A DNA stretch of 64,000 bases, from NCBI RefSeq assembly GCF_946151075.1, contig NZ_OX267715.1:496001-560000 (forward strand), in the 5' to 3' direction. A program made the position numbers and the translations under genes. Below, in pieces: positions 34,424-42,834 of this stretch. The notes under the pieces are model-generated. The model made no database searches and was not told the origin of the DNA. It saw nothing but the letters and a program-made list of their open reading frames with translations. Every line of letters begins with the position of its first letter. Within the stretch, counting starts at the first letter, position 1. The DNA is from Neobacillus sp. Marseille-Q6967. Its GTDB lineage: Bacteria; Bacillota; Bacilli; Bacillales; Cytobacillaceae.

Positions 34424-35488
34424 ATGAGAGAGATTACTATAGAAGAATTACAAACATTAAAAAATCCAGTGATTATTGACATCCGTGCTCCGATAGAATT
34501 TAAGGATGGCTCTATACCTGGAGCAATAAACATTCCTTTATTTTCGAATGAGGAGCGGGAAGAAATCGGAACCGTCTATAAACAACAAGGACAAGCTGCA
34601 GCCAAATGGCTCGCAATGGAAAAAGTGTCCCCGAAAATTCCGGAAATGTTAAACCAAATAAAGCAAGCAGCAAACGGTGAAGAACTTATCGTTCATTGTT
34701 GGCGGGGTGGGATGAGAAGTAAAGCCGTTGTGACGTTTCTAGAATTTGCGGGCATCCATGGCAGGCGTTTAGTAGGCGGTTATAGGGCCTACCGCCAGAA
34801 CATTCTTAGACATATTCCTAGCATGTATCCTGAAAAAGCGGTTGTATTACACGGTTTAACAGGGGTCGGAAAAACCGAAATATTAAAAAGACTCAAGCTT
34901 GAGGGCTTCCCAATATTAGATTTAGAAGATATGGCTGGTCATCGCGGTTCTATGTTTGGAACAATTGGCTTAGAAGATGGTCATAATCAGAAAACGTTCG
35001 ATTCCCTACTATACAAAGGTCTGAAGGAACTGCAAGGCTGGAATTATTTCATTATGGAAGCGGAGAGCAAAAGAATTGGCAAAGCGGTTCAACCGGAGGA
35101 ATTAGTCGAAAAAAAACGGACAGGAATTCATATTCATTTGCATACCTCACTTGAAAATAGGGTGCAGCATTTAGTCAACGAGTATGTGAATCCATACAAA
35201 CATCAGCCGTGGTTTTTTGAGAAAATATCTAATGGGGTTGAAAAAATACTTCGTAGAATAAAAGACCATGAGCTGAAACAGCAAATCATTAGCAATTTGG
35301 AAAATGGGAATTACCCGAAATTAATTGAAATATTGCTTGAACATTACTATGACCCCCGCTATGATCATAAAAGGCAAGAGTATGAAGGGGAATTTATCGA
35401 TATTTATACCGACACTATAGAAGATGCAGTCCATAAAATTTTGATTGAATTAAAGAAACCCTCTAATGAAAAAGCCTTGCTAATTTAA
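34424..35488 (+). CDS. mnmH: tRNA 2-selenouridine synthase MnmH (SelU)
   Basis: The 354-residue product has an N-terminal rhodanese domain with catalytic Cys92 in HCWRGGMRSK and a C-terminal P-loop domain, GLTGVGKTE (144-152). It replaces sulfur by selenium in the wobble 2-thiouridine of tRNA-Lys, -Glu and -Gln using selenophosphate, by way of a geranylated intermediate. SelD, its selenophosphate source, is often adjacent but is not in this window. SD TTGAGGAG precedes ATG 34424. Its presence agrees with a selenium-using organism (see the formate dehydrogenase). Confidence 0.93.
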   Translation: MREITIEELQTLKNPVIIDIRAPIEFKDGSIPGAINIPLFSNEEREEIGTVYKQQGQAAAKWLAMEKVSPKIPEMLNQIKQAANGEELIVHCWRGGMRSKAVVTFLEFAGIHGRRLVGGYRAYRQNILRHIPSMYPEKAVVLHGLTGVGKTEILKRLKLEGFPILDLEDMAGHRGSMFGTIGLEDGHNQKTFDSLLYKGLKELQGWNYFIMEAESKRIGKAVQPEELVEKKRTGIHIHLHTSLENRVQHLVNEYVNPYKHQPWFFEKISNGVEKILRRIKDHELKQQIISNLENGNYPKLIEILLEHYYDPRYDHKRQEYEGEFIDIYTDTIEDAVHKILIELKKPSNEKALLI

Positions 35489-35505
35489 TTGGAATAAAAT
35501 ATGTA

Positions 35506-35537
35506 ACCCGCCGAAATCTTTCGGCGGGTTTGTTTAA
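35506..35537 (+). terminator. Terminator after mnmH
   Basis: CCCGCCGAAA / TTTCGGCGGG around TC, followed by TTTGTTT. Confidence 0.9.
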
Positions 35538-35540
35538 CGT

Positions 35541-35675
35541 TCATCGATTTTTAAAGGGCCTTAATCCACGACGTTTAATTTCATCCTTTAGAATTTTAAT
35601 CCATTCCTTTTCTTTCCCAGACTTAACTGCATCCCGATACGTTACGACCAGCTGCTCATTACTCATAATTTTCAA
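35541..35675 (-). CDS. sda: Probable sporulation checkpoint inhibitor Sda
   Basis: TTG 35675 lies 9 bases after GGAGG and gives 44 residues; ATG 35666 would give 41 but is too far from the SD. The peptide MSNEQLVVTYRDAVKSG... followed by EWIKILKDEIKRRGL fits the Sda helical hairpin, in which SDELLIESY... and FIELIENEIKRR bind the sporulation kinase dimerisation domain and block KinA autophosphorylation. In B. subtilis sda is controlled by DnaA; I found no good DnaA box here. A -10 TACAAT with weak -35 TTTTCA lies about 50 bp upstream. Confidence 0.65.
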   Translation of the reverse strand: MKIMSNEQLVVTYRDAVKSGKEKEWIKILKDEIKRRGLRPFKNR

Positions 35676-35900
35676 CTTATGAAGCCTCCTCGGAAAAAGT
35701 GGATTGAATATTCAGTTTTTAATATTGTAATCGTTTTCTCGCCATTTGAAAACCCTTTTTCACAAAAAAATCAAAATTAAAAAATTTTTAACAAAAAACT
35801 TCTTGGTGAAGACTGGCTAATTATGTACGAACTAGTTGCCCCTCGATACTAGGATTGGTTATACTTAAAATTGGACAAACAAGAAAGGAATGGTATAGCA

Positions 35901-36104
35901 ATGAATCATTTAGCATGGCGTGATCGGGAAACCATCAAAAAAGTAAAATGTGTTCATACGGATGCAAAAAAATATATTGTAAATAATGCTTTAACGGCTG
36001 GCAAGGTTTATGACGTAAAAAATGAAACAGAAGAATTTTATTACATTATTGATAATACGGGGAAAGTTGGCGGCTTTTACAAGGAATATTTTCAAGAAGC
36101 ATAA
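35901..36104 (+). CDS. DUF6501-like protein, 67 aa
   Basis: ATG 35901 follows AAGAAAGGAATGGTATAGCA. The 67-residue product contains KVKCVHTDAKKYIVNNALTA, GKVYDVKNETEEFYYIID and GKVGGFYKEYF, a small beta-rich (SH3-like) protein that agrees with the DUF6501 family of Bacillaceae as I recall it. No function is known. A terminator follows. Confidence 0.7.
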   Translation: MNHLAWRDRETIKKVKCVHTDAKKYIVNNALTAGKVYDVKNETEEFYYIIDNTGKVGGFYKEYFQEA

Positions 36105-36107
36105 ACA

Positions 36108-36138
36108 AAGGACTGCGGTTTTTACCTCAGTCCTTTAT
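36108..36138 (+). terminator. Terminator
   Basis: AAAGGACTG / CAGTCCTTT around CGGTTTTTACCT. Confidence 0.7.
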
Positions 36139-36149
36139 TCTTGCTCCTT

Positions 36150-36731
36150 TTATTTGGCATCGGGAAATTCTCTGCGGATGGTGTCGGAAAAACCATTGGT
36201 TGATTTTCCAGTTCTCATATCATCAGCATAACGGGTCAATCGTTTATTAAATTCGGGATCCGCTGAAATAAATACATTATCGATATCTTGATCTGCTTCT
36301 TTTACTCTTCTAAAAATGAGGTCTTCAAGATCTGTAGTTATGGTATTATCTAGTGCATCATTAAGCTCAACTGCAACGTATGCGTTGTTGTCCGCTACAA
36401 TGACGGTGGATCGGTTTACGTCTGGTAAATCCATTACTGCTCTGGCTGCTTGAGCGGACACTTTCTTATCCAAGGTTGTTTCCCGGTCTATTCGGTTTTG
36501 ATAGGTGGTGTTTGTTATGTTATCATTACGACGATTTTTATGAACATCCAGACCCGGATCACTTATATCTCCGGTAGTCATGGCCGGGCCGCCGTGTTTT
36601 GGGGTATATTTTACCCGTGAAAGATCAGTTCCATTTTCCGTTCTTGTGGCAACGTTTTGATCGTTATCATTTTGTGCACAGCCAGATAAAAAAAGAGTGA
36701 TTAAAAACAGAGGAATAAATATTTTTTTCAT
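36150..36731 (-). CDS. YhcN/YlaJ-family sporulation lipoprotein
   Basis: The 193-residue product starts MKKIFIPLFLITLFLSGC, a lipoprotein signal with lipidated Cys18. The YhcN/YlaJ domain covers about 85-190: VSAQAARAVMDLPDVNRSTV, then VADNNAYVAVELND and IDNVFISADPEFNKRLTRY. Members are made in the forespore and found in the spore inner membrane, where they affect germination or outgrowth. SD AAAGGAGAA precedes the ATG at 36731. Confidence 0.85.
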   Translation of the reverse strand: MKKIFIPLFLITLFLSGCAQNDNDQNVATRTENGTDLSRVKYTPKHGGPAMTTGDISDPGLDVHKNRRNDNITNTTYQNRIDRETTLDKKVSAQAARAVMDLPDVNRSTVIVADNNAYVAVELNDALDNTITTDLEDLIFRRVKEADQDIDNVFISADPEFNKRLTRYADDMRTGKSTNGFSDTIRREFPDAK

Positions 36732-36825
36732 TTCGTAAATTCTCCTTTTTTAAAGCATATTCGTGGTTTAGGATTCCATTAAAGGGAAAATTCTATGCTT
36801 ACTCTCAAAGGATGGAGTGTAGTCA

Positions 36826-37221
36826 TTGATCTATTTATTTATCGGTATAGGGGGAATAATCGGCAGTTTACTGCGCTACCTTGTTTCCGTTTTAACTGTT
36901 AATATGTTTCAGCCTGATTTTCCTGTTGCTACATTAACCGTTAATGTAACAGGTTCGTTTCTGCTGGGATGGTTCTCGAGTAAATTTTTAAATAAAGATA
37001 AATATCCCGATTACATAATCAGTATGATATCGACTGGTTTAATCGGTTCCTATACAACCTTTTCTACCTTTAGTATTGAATCGATTCAATTATTTGACTC
37101 CAATCGTTACGCAGCTGGTTTCGGATATGTCATGTTAAGTTTCTTTGGTGGATTATTATTTGTTAAATTGGGGTTATGGATGGGTTTGCTTAGTAAGAAA
37201 GAAGTGAAGAAAATAAGATGA
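36826..37221 (+). CDS. crcB1: Fluoride channel subunit CrcB/Fluc 1
   Basis: TTG 36826 follows GGATGGAGTGTAGTCA. The 131-residue product has four membrane segments with GGIIGSLLRYLVS, TLTVNVTGSFLLG and GSYTTFSTFS; the Asn and the Phe/Thr line are conserved in the Fluc pore. Fluc channels expel fluoride. The gene overlaps crcB2 by 4 bases, so the channel is probably a heterodimer. I found no fluoride riboswitch upstream. Confidence 0.93.
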   Translation: MIYLFIGIGGIIGSLLRYLVSVLTVNMFQPDFPVATLTVNVTGSFLLGWFSSKFLNKDKYPDYIISMISTGLIGSYTTFSTFSIESIQLFDSNRYAAGFGYVMLSFFGGLLFVKLGLWMGLLSKKEVKKIR

Positions 37222-37577
37222 CAGAATTCGTTTTGGTTTCTATCGGCGGCTTTTTCGGAGCCATTTGCAGGTATGCAATAAGTAGGAAAGTAAACGAAAA
37301 AGGGAATGGACGATTTCCCGCAGGAACGCTGACGGTTAATTTACTAGGTGCTTTTCTATTGGGGATTTTGCTCGGGGCAAAAATAACTGGTCCTATGTAC
37401 ATACTTTTAGGTACCGGGTTTATGGGGGCATTTACTACTTTTTCAACCTTTAAGCTTGAATCGGAAAAACTACGCTTATCAGGTTTAAGAAAATATTTGA
37501 GTATTTACTTGGTATCTACCTATATTGGCGGATTTCTTCTTGCATTTTTTGGCATTATTATAGGGAAGTCACTATAA
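37218..37577 (+). CDS. crcB2: Fluoride channel subunit CrcB/Fluc 2
   Basis: The 119-residue second subunit has GGFFGAICRYAIS, TLTVNLLGAFLLG and GAFTTFSTFK. It overlaps crcB1 by 4 bases. Pairs of this kind form an antiparallel heterodimeric Fluc in Bacillus. A bidirectional terminator follows. Confidence 0.93.
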   Translation: MTEFVLVSIGGFFGAICRYAISRKVNEKGNGRFPAGTLTVNLLGAFLLGILLGAKITGPMYILLGTGFMGAFTTFSTFKLESEKLRLSGLRKYLSIYLVSTYIGGFLLAFFGIIIGKSL

Positions 37578-37579
37578 AA

Positions 37580-37611
37580 ATGAAGCATTGCAGTCACAAT
37601 GCTTCATTTGT
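37580..37611. terminator. Bidirectional terminator between crcB2 and yidC2
   Basis: AATGAAGCATTG / CAATGCTTCATT around CAGTCA. Confidence 0.85.
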
Positions 37612-37613
37612 CG

Positions 37614-38396
37614 TTAATTAAGATCGACTTTAACTTCTGTTTTTTTATTGTTTTGGTACAATCTTCGGCTCACAACGGTTTGCAGGATTAAAAATAATCC
37701 CCCGACAGTCCAATATAGAGGCAGAGCAGCTGGTGCATTGAATGAAAACATGACAATCATAAGGGGAGAAAGCAGTCCCATATATTTCATTTGCTGTTGT
37801 TGAGCAACAGGCATGCTGGACTGTGAAACCTTAAATTGCAGATAGTAAACCAACCCGGCAATAATTGTAATAATGATATCGGGGTGGCCGAGACTAAACC
37901 ATAAGAATTGATGGGTAGCTATTTCTTCTGAACCCCGAATAGCGTAATAAAATCCCGTTAGAATCGGCATTTGAATCAGAAGTGGTAAGCAGCCCATGTT
38001 TAAGGGATTCACACCATGCTTCTGATACAAACCCATCATTTCCTGCTGTAATTCTTGTTTCTTTTTTGGGTCTTTTTCATCTCGTATTTTCTTTTGAATA
38101 ACTTCCATCTCAGGCTTGAGGTTATCCATTTTTTCTTTCATATCCATTTGGTTTTTGTATTGCTTTAGCATTAACGGCATTAACGCAAGCCTGATGATGA
38201 GCGTAACTAGGATAATGGCTAATCCAAAATTCCCGTTGAAAAATTCAGCAATAAAATGGATGCTTACAGCAAACGGCTCAACAAAATAAGTATGAAAAAA
38301 GCCATCACCTTTCACTCCAGAAGCGGAACATCCTGATAATAAGAAGACAGTTAAAGAAAAAAGAATCAATAATGGTAAAGAACGTTTATTTTTCAT
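37614..38396 (-). CDS. yqjG: Membrane insertase YidC2/YqjG (MisCB)
   Basis: The 260-residue product is a Gram-positive YidC: lipoprotein signal with Cys23 (VFLLSGCSASG), five membrane segments, and the conserved positively charged groove with Arg69 in IIRLALMPLML. The C-terminus is short and moderately charged. It inserts membrane proteins with or without SecYEG. It is preceded by a MifM-type gene, the arrangement of B. subtilis mifM-yq​jG, so this is the inducible second insertase rather than SpoIIIJ. ATG 38396 follows AGGAGGAAAT, an SD that can be locked in a hairpin. Confidence 0.92.
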   Translation of the reverse strand: MKNKRSLPLLILFSLTVFLLSGCSASGVKGDGFFHTYFVEPFAVSIHFIAEFFNGNFGLAIILVTLIIRLALMPLMLKQYKNQMDMKEKMDNLKPEMEVIQKKIRDEKDPKKKQELQQEMMGLYQKHGVNPLNMGCLPLLIQMPILTGFYYAIRGSEEIATHQFLWFSLGHPDIIITIIAGLVYYLQFKVSQSSMPVAQQQQMKYMGLLSPLMIVMFSFNAPAALPLYWTVGGLFLILQTVVSRRLYQNNKKTEVKVDLN

Positions 38397-38398
38397 AT

Positions 38399-38445
38399 TT
38401 CCTCCTGATTAGTAAAATGTTTAAGATTTACAAATCAAGAAGGAA
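38399..38445 (-). promoter_or_regulatory. SD-sequestering hairpin at the mifM-yqjG junction
   Basis: In the minus-strand mRNA, TTCCTTCTTGATT inside the last mifM codons (38445-38433) pairs over about 12 bp (one bulge, one G-U) with AATCAGGAGGAA (38410-38399), which contains the yqjG SD. A ribosome stalled near the end of mifM would open it. This is the same mechanism known for B. subtilis mifM-yqjG. Confidence 0.8.
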
Positions 38446-38717
38446 CACGGTTCTTCCGTACCATCCTGTGGAGTTTCTTTTCTACGAATATATTTAATGA
38501 CTCTAATCAAAATGATATTTATATTTATTCTGCTTTTTTTCTTATAAAAAGACAATGGGTGATTAATTTTTGTATGTGCTGGTTCAGAAATGGATCCCAT
38601 AAAGGAATATTCTACATTCCATGCCCAAAGGATTTTAACGATTACTCCAAAGTAAAGACTGAAGTAAAGAGCAGATAGTGCATTCATATCAGTAAATTCT
38701 ATAAGCACTTGATACAA
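38421..38717 (-). CDS. mifM: MifM-type membrane-insertion monitor peptide, 98 aa
   Basis: TTG 38717 follows GTGAGGTGAAATTT. The 98-residue product has an N-terminal hydrophobic segment (about 11-33), a basic middle, and a C-terminal arrest-like region RVIKYIRRKETPQDGTEEPC (72-91). B. subtilis MifM (95 aa, from memory) has a similarly placed RITTWIRKVF...NDEEDAG region that stalls the ribosome when YidC activity is low. Arg72, aromatic Tyr76, Ile77-Arg78 and an acidic pair (Glu88-Glu89) occupy equivalent places. Overall identity is low, as expected for arrest peptides. It is followed at 25 bases by yqjG. Confidence 0.78.
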   Translation of the reverse strand: MYQVLIEFTDMNALSALYFSLYFGVIVKILWAWNVEYSFMGSISEPAHTKINHPLSFYKKKSRININIILIRVIKYIRRKETPQDGTEEPCSFLICKS

Positions 38718-38748
38718 AAATTTCACCTCACTTTTACCTGATGACTTG

Positions 38749-38777
38749 AGTATATAAGAGAACTGATAGGGAATCAA
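38749..38777 (-). promoter_or_regulatory. Sigma-A promoter of mifM-yqjG
   Basis: On the minus strand TTGATT (38777-38772), a 17-base spacer and TATACT (38754-38749). Confidence 0.8.
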
Positions 38778-38822
38778 TGAAATACATTGGAAATAACATA
38801 ATAAGAATTTTCTATTAAGATT

Positions 38823-38862
38823 AAAAAGAATGCTGCACAAGGAGTTGCAGCATTCTTTTTAA
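38823..38862 (-). terminator. Terminator of pflBA
   Basis: AAAAAGAATGCTGC / GCAGCATTCTTTTT around ACAAGGAGTT, directly after the pflA stop. Confidence 0.88.
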
Positions 38863-39609
38863 TCAACTAAGTAATTTGTTCCAGCGAGCTGTAAGCATTT
38901 CATAGGCATAATCTACTTTTTCCTCAGTTGGCGGTTCAACATGTTTAAGGGGATACTCATGTCCAAGTGCTTCCCACTTGTAAACACCCAATTTATGATA
39001 AGGGAGAATTTCGATTTTTTGTACATTTTCAATTGTACCAATAAACTCTCCCAATTTTTGTAGATCCTCGGGGTCATCTGAAACAGTAGGAACGAGCACG
39101 TGGCGTATCCAGACAGGAATTTTTCGATCCGATAGAAACTTAGCAAATTCTAAAATATGGTCATTCGCCATACCGGTTAACTGGATATGCTTTTTACGGT
39201 TAATATGTTTTAGGTCAAGTAGGATTAAATCCGTGTATTGCAGTAATTCTTCCAATTGATCAATAAAGAATTTAGAGTGTGAGAAACAGCCGCCAGATGA
39301 ATCTATTGTCGTATGAATACCTTTCTTTTTACATTCCTTAAATAGTTCAATTAGTAATGGAACCTGTAATAACGGTTCACCGCCGCTAACGGTAATGCCT
39401 CCACCTGATGCTTGAATGAAAGGGAGATAGGTCATAAGGTCATCCATGATTTCGGAAACAGTCATTACTTTCCCAGCACCAATTTCCCAAGTGTCAGCAT
39501 TATGGCAAAACTGGCAGCGCAATAAGCAGCCTTGTGTAAAAACGACATACCGAATGCCTGGTCCATCGACTGTCCCTAAAGTTTCTATAGAATGAATATT
39601 TCCGTTCAT
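38863..39609 (-). CDS. pflA: Pyruvate formate-lyase activating enzyme PflA
   Basis: The 248-residue radical-SAM enzyme binds a [4Fe-4S] cluster through Cys28, Cys32 and Cys35 (CLLRCQFC) and SAM through GGGITVSGGEPLLQ. It creates the glycyl radical on PflB. It follows pflB in the same direction, 66 bases apart, with a hairpin in the gap. Length and motifs agree with typical PflA. Confidence 0.95.
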   Translation of the reverse strand: MNGNIHSIETLGTVDGPGIRYVVFTQGCLLRCQFCHNADTWEIGAGKVMTVSEIMDDLMTYLPFIQASGGGITVSGGEPLLQVPLLIELFKECKKKGIHTTIDSSGGCFSHSKFFIDQLEELLQYTDLILLDLKHINRKKHIQLTGMANDHILEFAKFLSDRKIPVWIRHVLVPTVSDDPEDLQKLGEFIGTIENVQKIEILPYHKLGVYKWEALGHEYPLKHVEPPTEEKVDYAYEMLTARWNKLLS

Positions 39610-39637
39610 GATGATAATCCCCTTTCTTTTTTTAGCA

Positions 39638-39663
39638 GGAACACCCTTTAAAGGGGTGTTCCT
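39638..39663 (-). other. Intercistronic hairpin between pflB and pflA
   Basis: Near-perfect inverted repeat AGGAACACCC...GGGTGTTCCT. On the coding strand no U-tract follows it, so it fits an mRNA-processing or stability element better than a terminator. Confidence 0.5.
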
Positions 39664-39675
39664 ATAAATCTATTA

Positions 39676-41901
39676 TTAAAATGATTCGTGGAACGTGCGG
39701 TTGATAACATCCAATTGTTGTTCTTTTGTTAGTTTAATAAAGTTTACTGCATAACCAGAGACACGGATGGTTAACTGAGGATAAAGCTCTGGGTGCTCCA
39801 TGGCATCCATTAAGGTTTCACGGTTAAAGACGTTAACATTTAAGTGGTGGCCTGTTTTCATTGCATAACCATCTAAGATGCTGACAAGATTGCGTACTTG
39901 GCTTTCTTCTTCTTTTCCTAAAGCTTTAGGAACGATGGAGAATGTATTGGAAATACCATCCATTGCATAGCTATAAGGAAGTTTAGCTACAGAAGATAGA
40001 GAAGCTAATGTACCTTTTGTATCACGGCCGTGCATTGGGTTTGCTCCTGGTGCAAATGGTTCGCCTGCACGACGGCCATCCGGTGTATTTCCTGTTTTCT
40101 TACCATAAACGACGTTAGAAGTAATCGTTAGGATACTCATTGTATGCACAGAATTACGGTAAGTCTGGTGCTTACGAAGTTTTTTCATAAAGCTTTCTAC
40201 GATTTCAACTGCAATGCTATCAACCCGGTCGTCATTATTTCCGTATTTTGGATAGTCTCCATTTGTTTCAAAGTCAACAGCAATTCCATTTTCGTCACGG
40301 ATTACCTTAACCTGTCCGTATTTAATTGCACTTAAGGAGTCAGCTACAACACTTAAACCGGCAATGCCTGTTGCCATTGTACGGAGAATTTCAGTGTCAT
40401 GTAATGCCATTTCAATTCTTTCATAGCTGTACTTATCATGCATGTAGTGAATGACATTTAAGGTATTTATATAAAGACCTGCGAGCCATTCCATCATATG
40501 GTCAAATTTGGCCATTACTTCTTCGTAATCTAATACTTCAGAAGTGATTGGCTGATATTGTGGACCTACTTGAATTTTCAGCTTTTCATCAACACCGCCG
40601 TTAATAGAGTAGAGAAGAGCTTTGGCAAGATTTGCACGGGCACCGAAGAATTGCATTTGCTTGCCGATTTCCATAGCAGATACACAGCAGGCAATCCCAT
40701 AGTCATCGCCATATTCAGGGCGCATAATATCATCGTTTTCATACTGGATAGAGCTGGTTTTGATTGACATTTTAGCACAATATTTCTTGAAATTTTCAGG
40801 CAGCTGTGTTGACCATAAAACAGTTAAGTTTGGCTCCGGAGCTGGTCCTAAGTTATCTAAAGTACGAAGGAAACGGAATGAGTTCTTTGTTACAAGAGAA
40901 CGGCCATCTAGTGCCATACCGCCGATTGATTCTGTTACCCAAGTAGGGTCCCCGCTGAACAATTCGTTATAATCTGGTGTTCGGGCAAATTTTACTAAAC
41001 GAAGCTTCATAACAAAATGGTCTACTAATTCTTGTGCTTCAACTTCTGTTAATGTGCCATTTTGTAAATCTCGTTCAACATAAATATCTAAGAAGGTAGA
41101 TACACGGCCAAGGCTCATTGCAGCACCGTTTTGCTCTTTAATGGCTGCTAAATAGGCGAAGTATACCCATTGGAATGCTTCAGCGGCATTTAAAGCAGGT
41201 TTTGAAATGTTATATCCATAGCTTTCAGCCATTTCTTTTAGTTCTTTTAAAGCACGGATTTGTTCAGCAATTTCTTCACGAAGCCGGATATTGTCTTCCA
41301 TCATTACATTGCTAGTATTCTTTAGATCTTTTTGTTTTTTGTTAATTAAGAAATCAACACCATATAATGCAACACGGCGGTAATCACCGATTATACGGCC
41401 ACGGCCATAAGCATCTGGAAGACCTGTAATTATTGCGGCTTTCCGTGCTAACATCATTTCATCTGTATAGGCATCGAAAACACCTTGGTTGTGAGTTTTA
41501 CGGAATTCTGTAAAGATCCGTTCAATTTCAGGGTTTAATTTATATCCGTATGCCTCGCAGGCTGCTTTCGCCATACGAATACCACCGAAAGGCTGCATTG
41601 ACCGGTTAAAAGGTTTATCAGTCTGAACTCCAACTACTTTTTCTAATTCTTCATTAAGATATCCAGGACCATGAGAGGTAATAGTAGATACTGTTTCAGT
41701 ATCCATATCTAAAACGCCGCCATTTTCCCGTTCCTGCTTTGTTAGTTCCATAACCTGTTCCCAAAGCTTGTTAGTAGCATCTGTTGCACCATGTAAAAAG
41801 CAGTCATCACCTTCATAACGAATGTAGTTTTTCAGAATAAAGTCCCGAACGTTTACTTCTTTTGTCCAAGTACCTTTAGTAAAACCTTGCCACTGTTCCA
41901 T
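39676..41901 (-). CDS. pflB: Formate acetyltransferase (pyruvate formate-lyase) PflB
   Basis: ATG 41901 follows GAGGTGAATAAT; GTG 41910 overlaps the SD. The 741-residue glycyl radical enzyme splits pyruvate to acetyl-CoA and formate under anaerobic conditions. Catalytic Cys405-Cys406 in IACCVSAM and radical Gly716 in RVSGYAVNF are present. Formate produced here could feed the selenoprotein formate dehydrogenase at 56503-58563. An FNR-like site lies about 90 bp upstream. Confidence 0.97.
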   Translation of the reverse strand: MEQWQGFTKGTWTKEVNVRDFILKNYIRYEGDDCFLHGATDATNKLWEQVMELTKQERENGGVLDMDTETVSTITSHGPGYLNEELEKVVGVQTDKPFNRSMQPFGGIRMAKAACEAYGYKLNPEIERIFTEFRKTHNQGVFDAYTDEMMLARKAAIITGLPDAYGRGRIIGDYRRVALYGVDFLINKKQKDLKNTSNVMMEDNIRLREEIAEQIRALKELKEMAESYGYNISKPALNAAEAFQWVYFAYLAAIKEQNGAAMSLGRVSTFLDIYVERDLQNGTLTEVEAQELVDHFVMKLRLVKFARTPDYNELFSGDPTWVTESIGGMALDGRSLVTKNSFRFLRTLDNLGPAPEPNLTVLWSTQLPENFKKYCAKMSIKTSSIQYENDDIMRPEYGDDYGIACCVSAMEIGKQMQFFGARANLAKALLYSINGGVDEKLKIQVGPQYQPITSEVLDYEEVMAKFDHMMEWLAGLYINTLNVIHYMHDKYSYERIEMALHDTEILRTMATGIAGLSVVADSLSAIKYGQVKVIRDENGIAVDFETNGDYPKYGNNDDRVDSIAVEIVESFMKKLRKHQTYRNSVHTMSILTITSNVVYGKKTGNTPDGRRAGEPFAPGANPMHGRDTKGTLASLSSVAKLPYSYAMDGISNTFSIVPKALGKEEESQVRNLVSILDGYAMKTGHHLNVNVFNRETLMDAMEHPELYPQLTIRVSGYAVNFIKLTKEQQLDVINRTFHESF

Positions 41902-41949
41902 ATTATTCACCTCGTAATGTTTATGAAAGTTAATATAACAGTTTTGCTG

Positions 41950-41997
41950 TTTATATCTTACTTAGAGTATAACAGGAGTAATGTGAATCAAGTCACG
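41950..41997 (-). promoter_or_regulatory. FNR-type operator and promoter of pflBA
   Basis: TGTGA-ATCAAG-TCACG (41982-41997) matches TGTGA-N6-TCACA in 9 of 10 positions. A -10-like TAAGAT (41960-41955) is centred 32 bp downstream, placing the site near -41.5. The 311-base gap 41911-42221 also holds a TGTTAACA palindrome at 42003-42010 that could suit Rex, and the terminator of the next gene. Confidence 0.65.
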
Positions 41998-42196
41998 CAT
42001 ATTGTTAACATATTGTGAACCCGCGTATATAAGGGGATTTTTGCGGTAGTTTTTGAACATTATTTGAACAAAAATTAGATTTATTGTAAACTGTACTATA
42101 ATTATTTAAGTCAAAACGAGAACTGTTATATAAGAAAAACCTTGATATATCAACATTCTTATGGTGATAACATGCGAACAGGCATAAACGACAAAT

Positions 42197-42224
42197 GAAA
42201 AAAGCAGGAGGCATCTCCTGCTTA
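42197..42224 (-). terminator. Terminator of the cupredoxin gene
   Basis: AAGCAGGAG / CTCCTGCTT around GCAT, with a T-tract on the minus strand. Confidence 0.85.
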
Positions 42225-42674
42225 ATCAACAATAATATCGGCAATCATTGGTCCATTGTGCTCTCTGTCTCCGTGTACCTCGCAAATTAAGCGATAAGTA
42301 CCTTCTTTATCAAACTGCAAAGAGACCATCGTTTCTTCGCCCTTTTTAACTGTACCTTTTATGTCAGTGCCCTCAATATAAAAAGGATGTTTTTCGCCAT
42401 TAATGCCGCTAATGTATAAGTTCACCTTTTCACCGGTTTCAACATTTATGGTACCCGGATCCCAGCGGTAGACCTCGATTTCTTTCCCATCTTTCATCGT
42501 TGTTTTATATTCGACGGTGACCATATGAATCTCTCTGACCTTTTCGTTTGCCCCTTGATTAAAGACGGCGGTATCACCGGCTTTTAACATAAACCAAGCT
42601 GAAATGGTAACAAGTAAAAATGCTATTGCTAAAATAAAAAATAATGTATCCTTCTTTAATACTAAAAATTTCAT
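42222..42674 (-). CDS. Membrane-anchored cupredoxin-domain protein
   Basis: ATG 42674 follows GGGGGAGGTTTAGAG. The 150-residue product has one N-terminal membrane segment (about 10-31) and an extracytoplasmic cupredoxin domain. Likely copper ligands are the His in EKHPFYIEG and the cluster CEVHGDREHNGPM (Cys, His, Met), the CoxII/N2OR-type pattern. It may hand copper to an oxidase or a denitrification enzyme, but no such gene is adjacent. Divergent from the MprF-like gene. Confidence 0.75.
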   Translation of the reverse strand: MKFLVLKKDTLFFILAIAFLLVTISAWFMLKAGDTAVFNQGANEKVREIHMVTVEYKTTMKDGKEIEVYRWDPGTINVETGEKVNLYISGINGEKHPFYIEGTDIKGTVKKGEETMVSLQFDKEGTYRLICEVHGDREHNGPMIADIIVD

Positions 42675-42834
42675 CTCTAAACCTCCCCCTATAATTTGTC
42701 CTAATTCAATCTTATGCAGGATAGGGGGAGAAACTTGTCTTTTTTTTATAACTTTTTTTCGAGATTCCATCATATAGTTAAGTGACCAAGTTTTTAGTAA
42801 TTCTAAGAACAAATTAAAATCGGGTGGTTAACTA

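Noticed and set aside
35680-35870. DnaA boxes controlling sda
   Set aside because: Best candidates have two to three mismatches to TTATNCACA.
36732-36825. Fluoride riboswitch upstream of crcB1
   Set aside because: No crcB-motif consensus was found in the 94-base gap.
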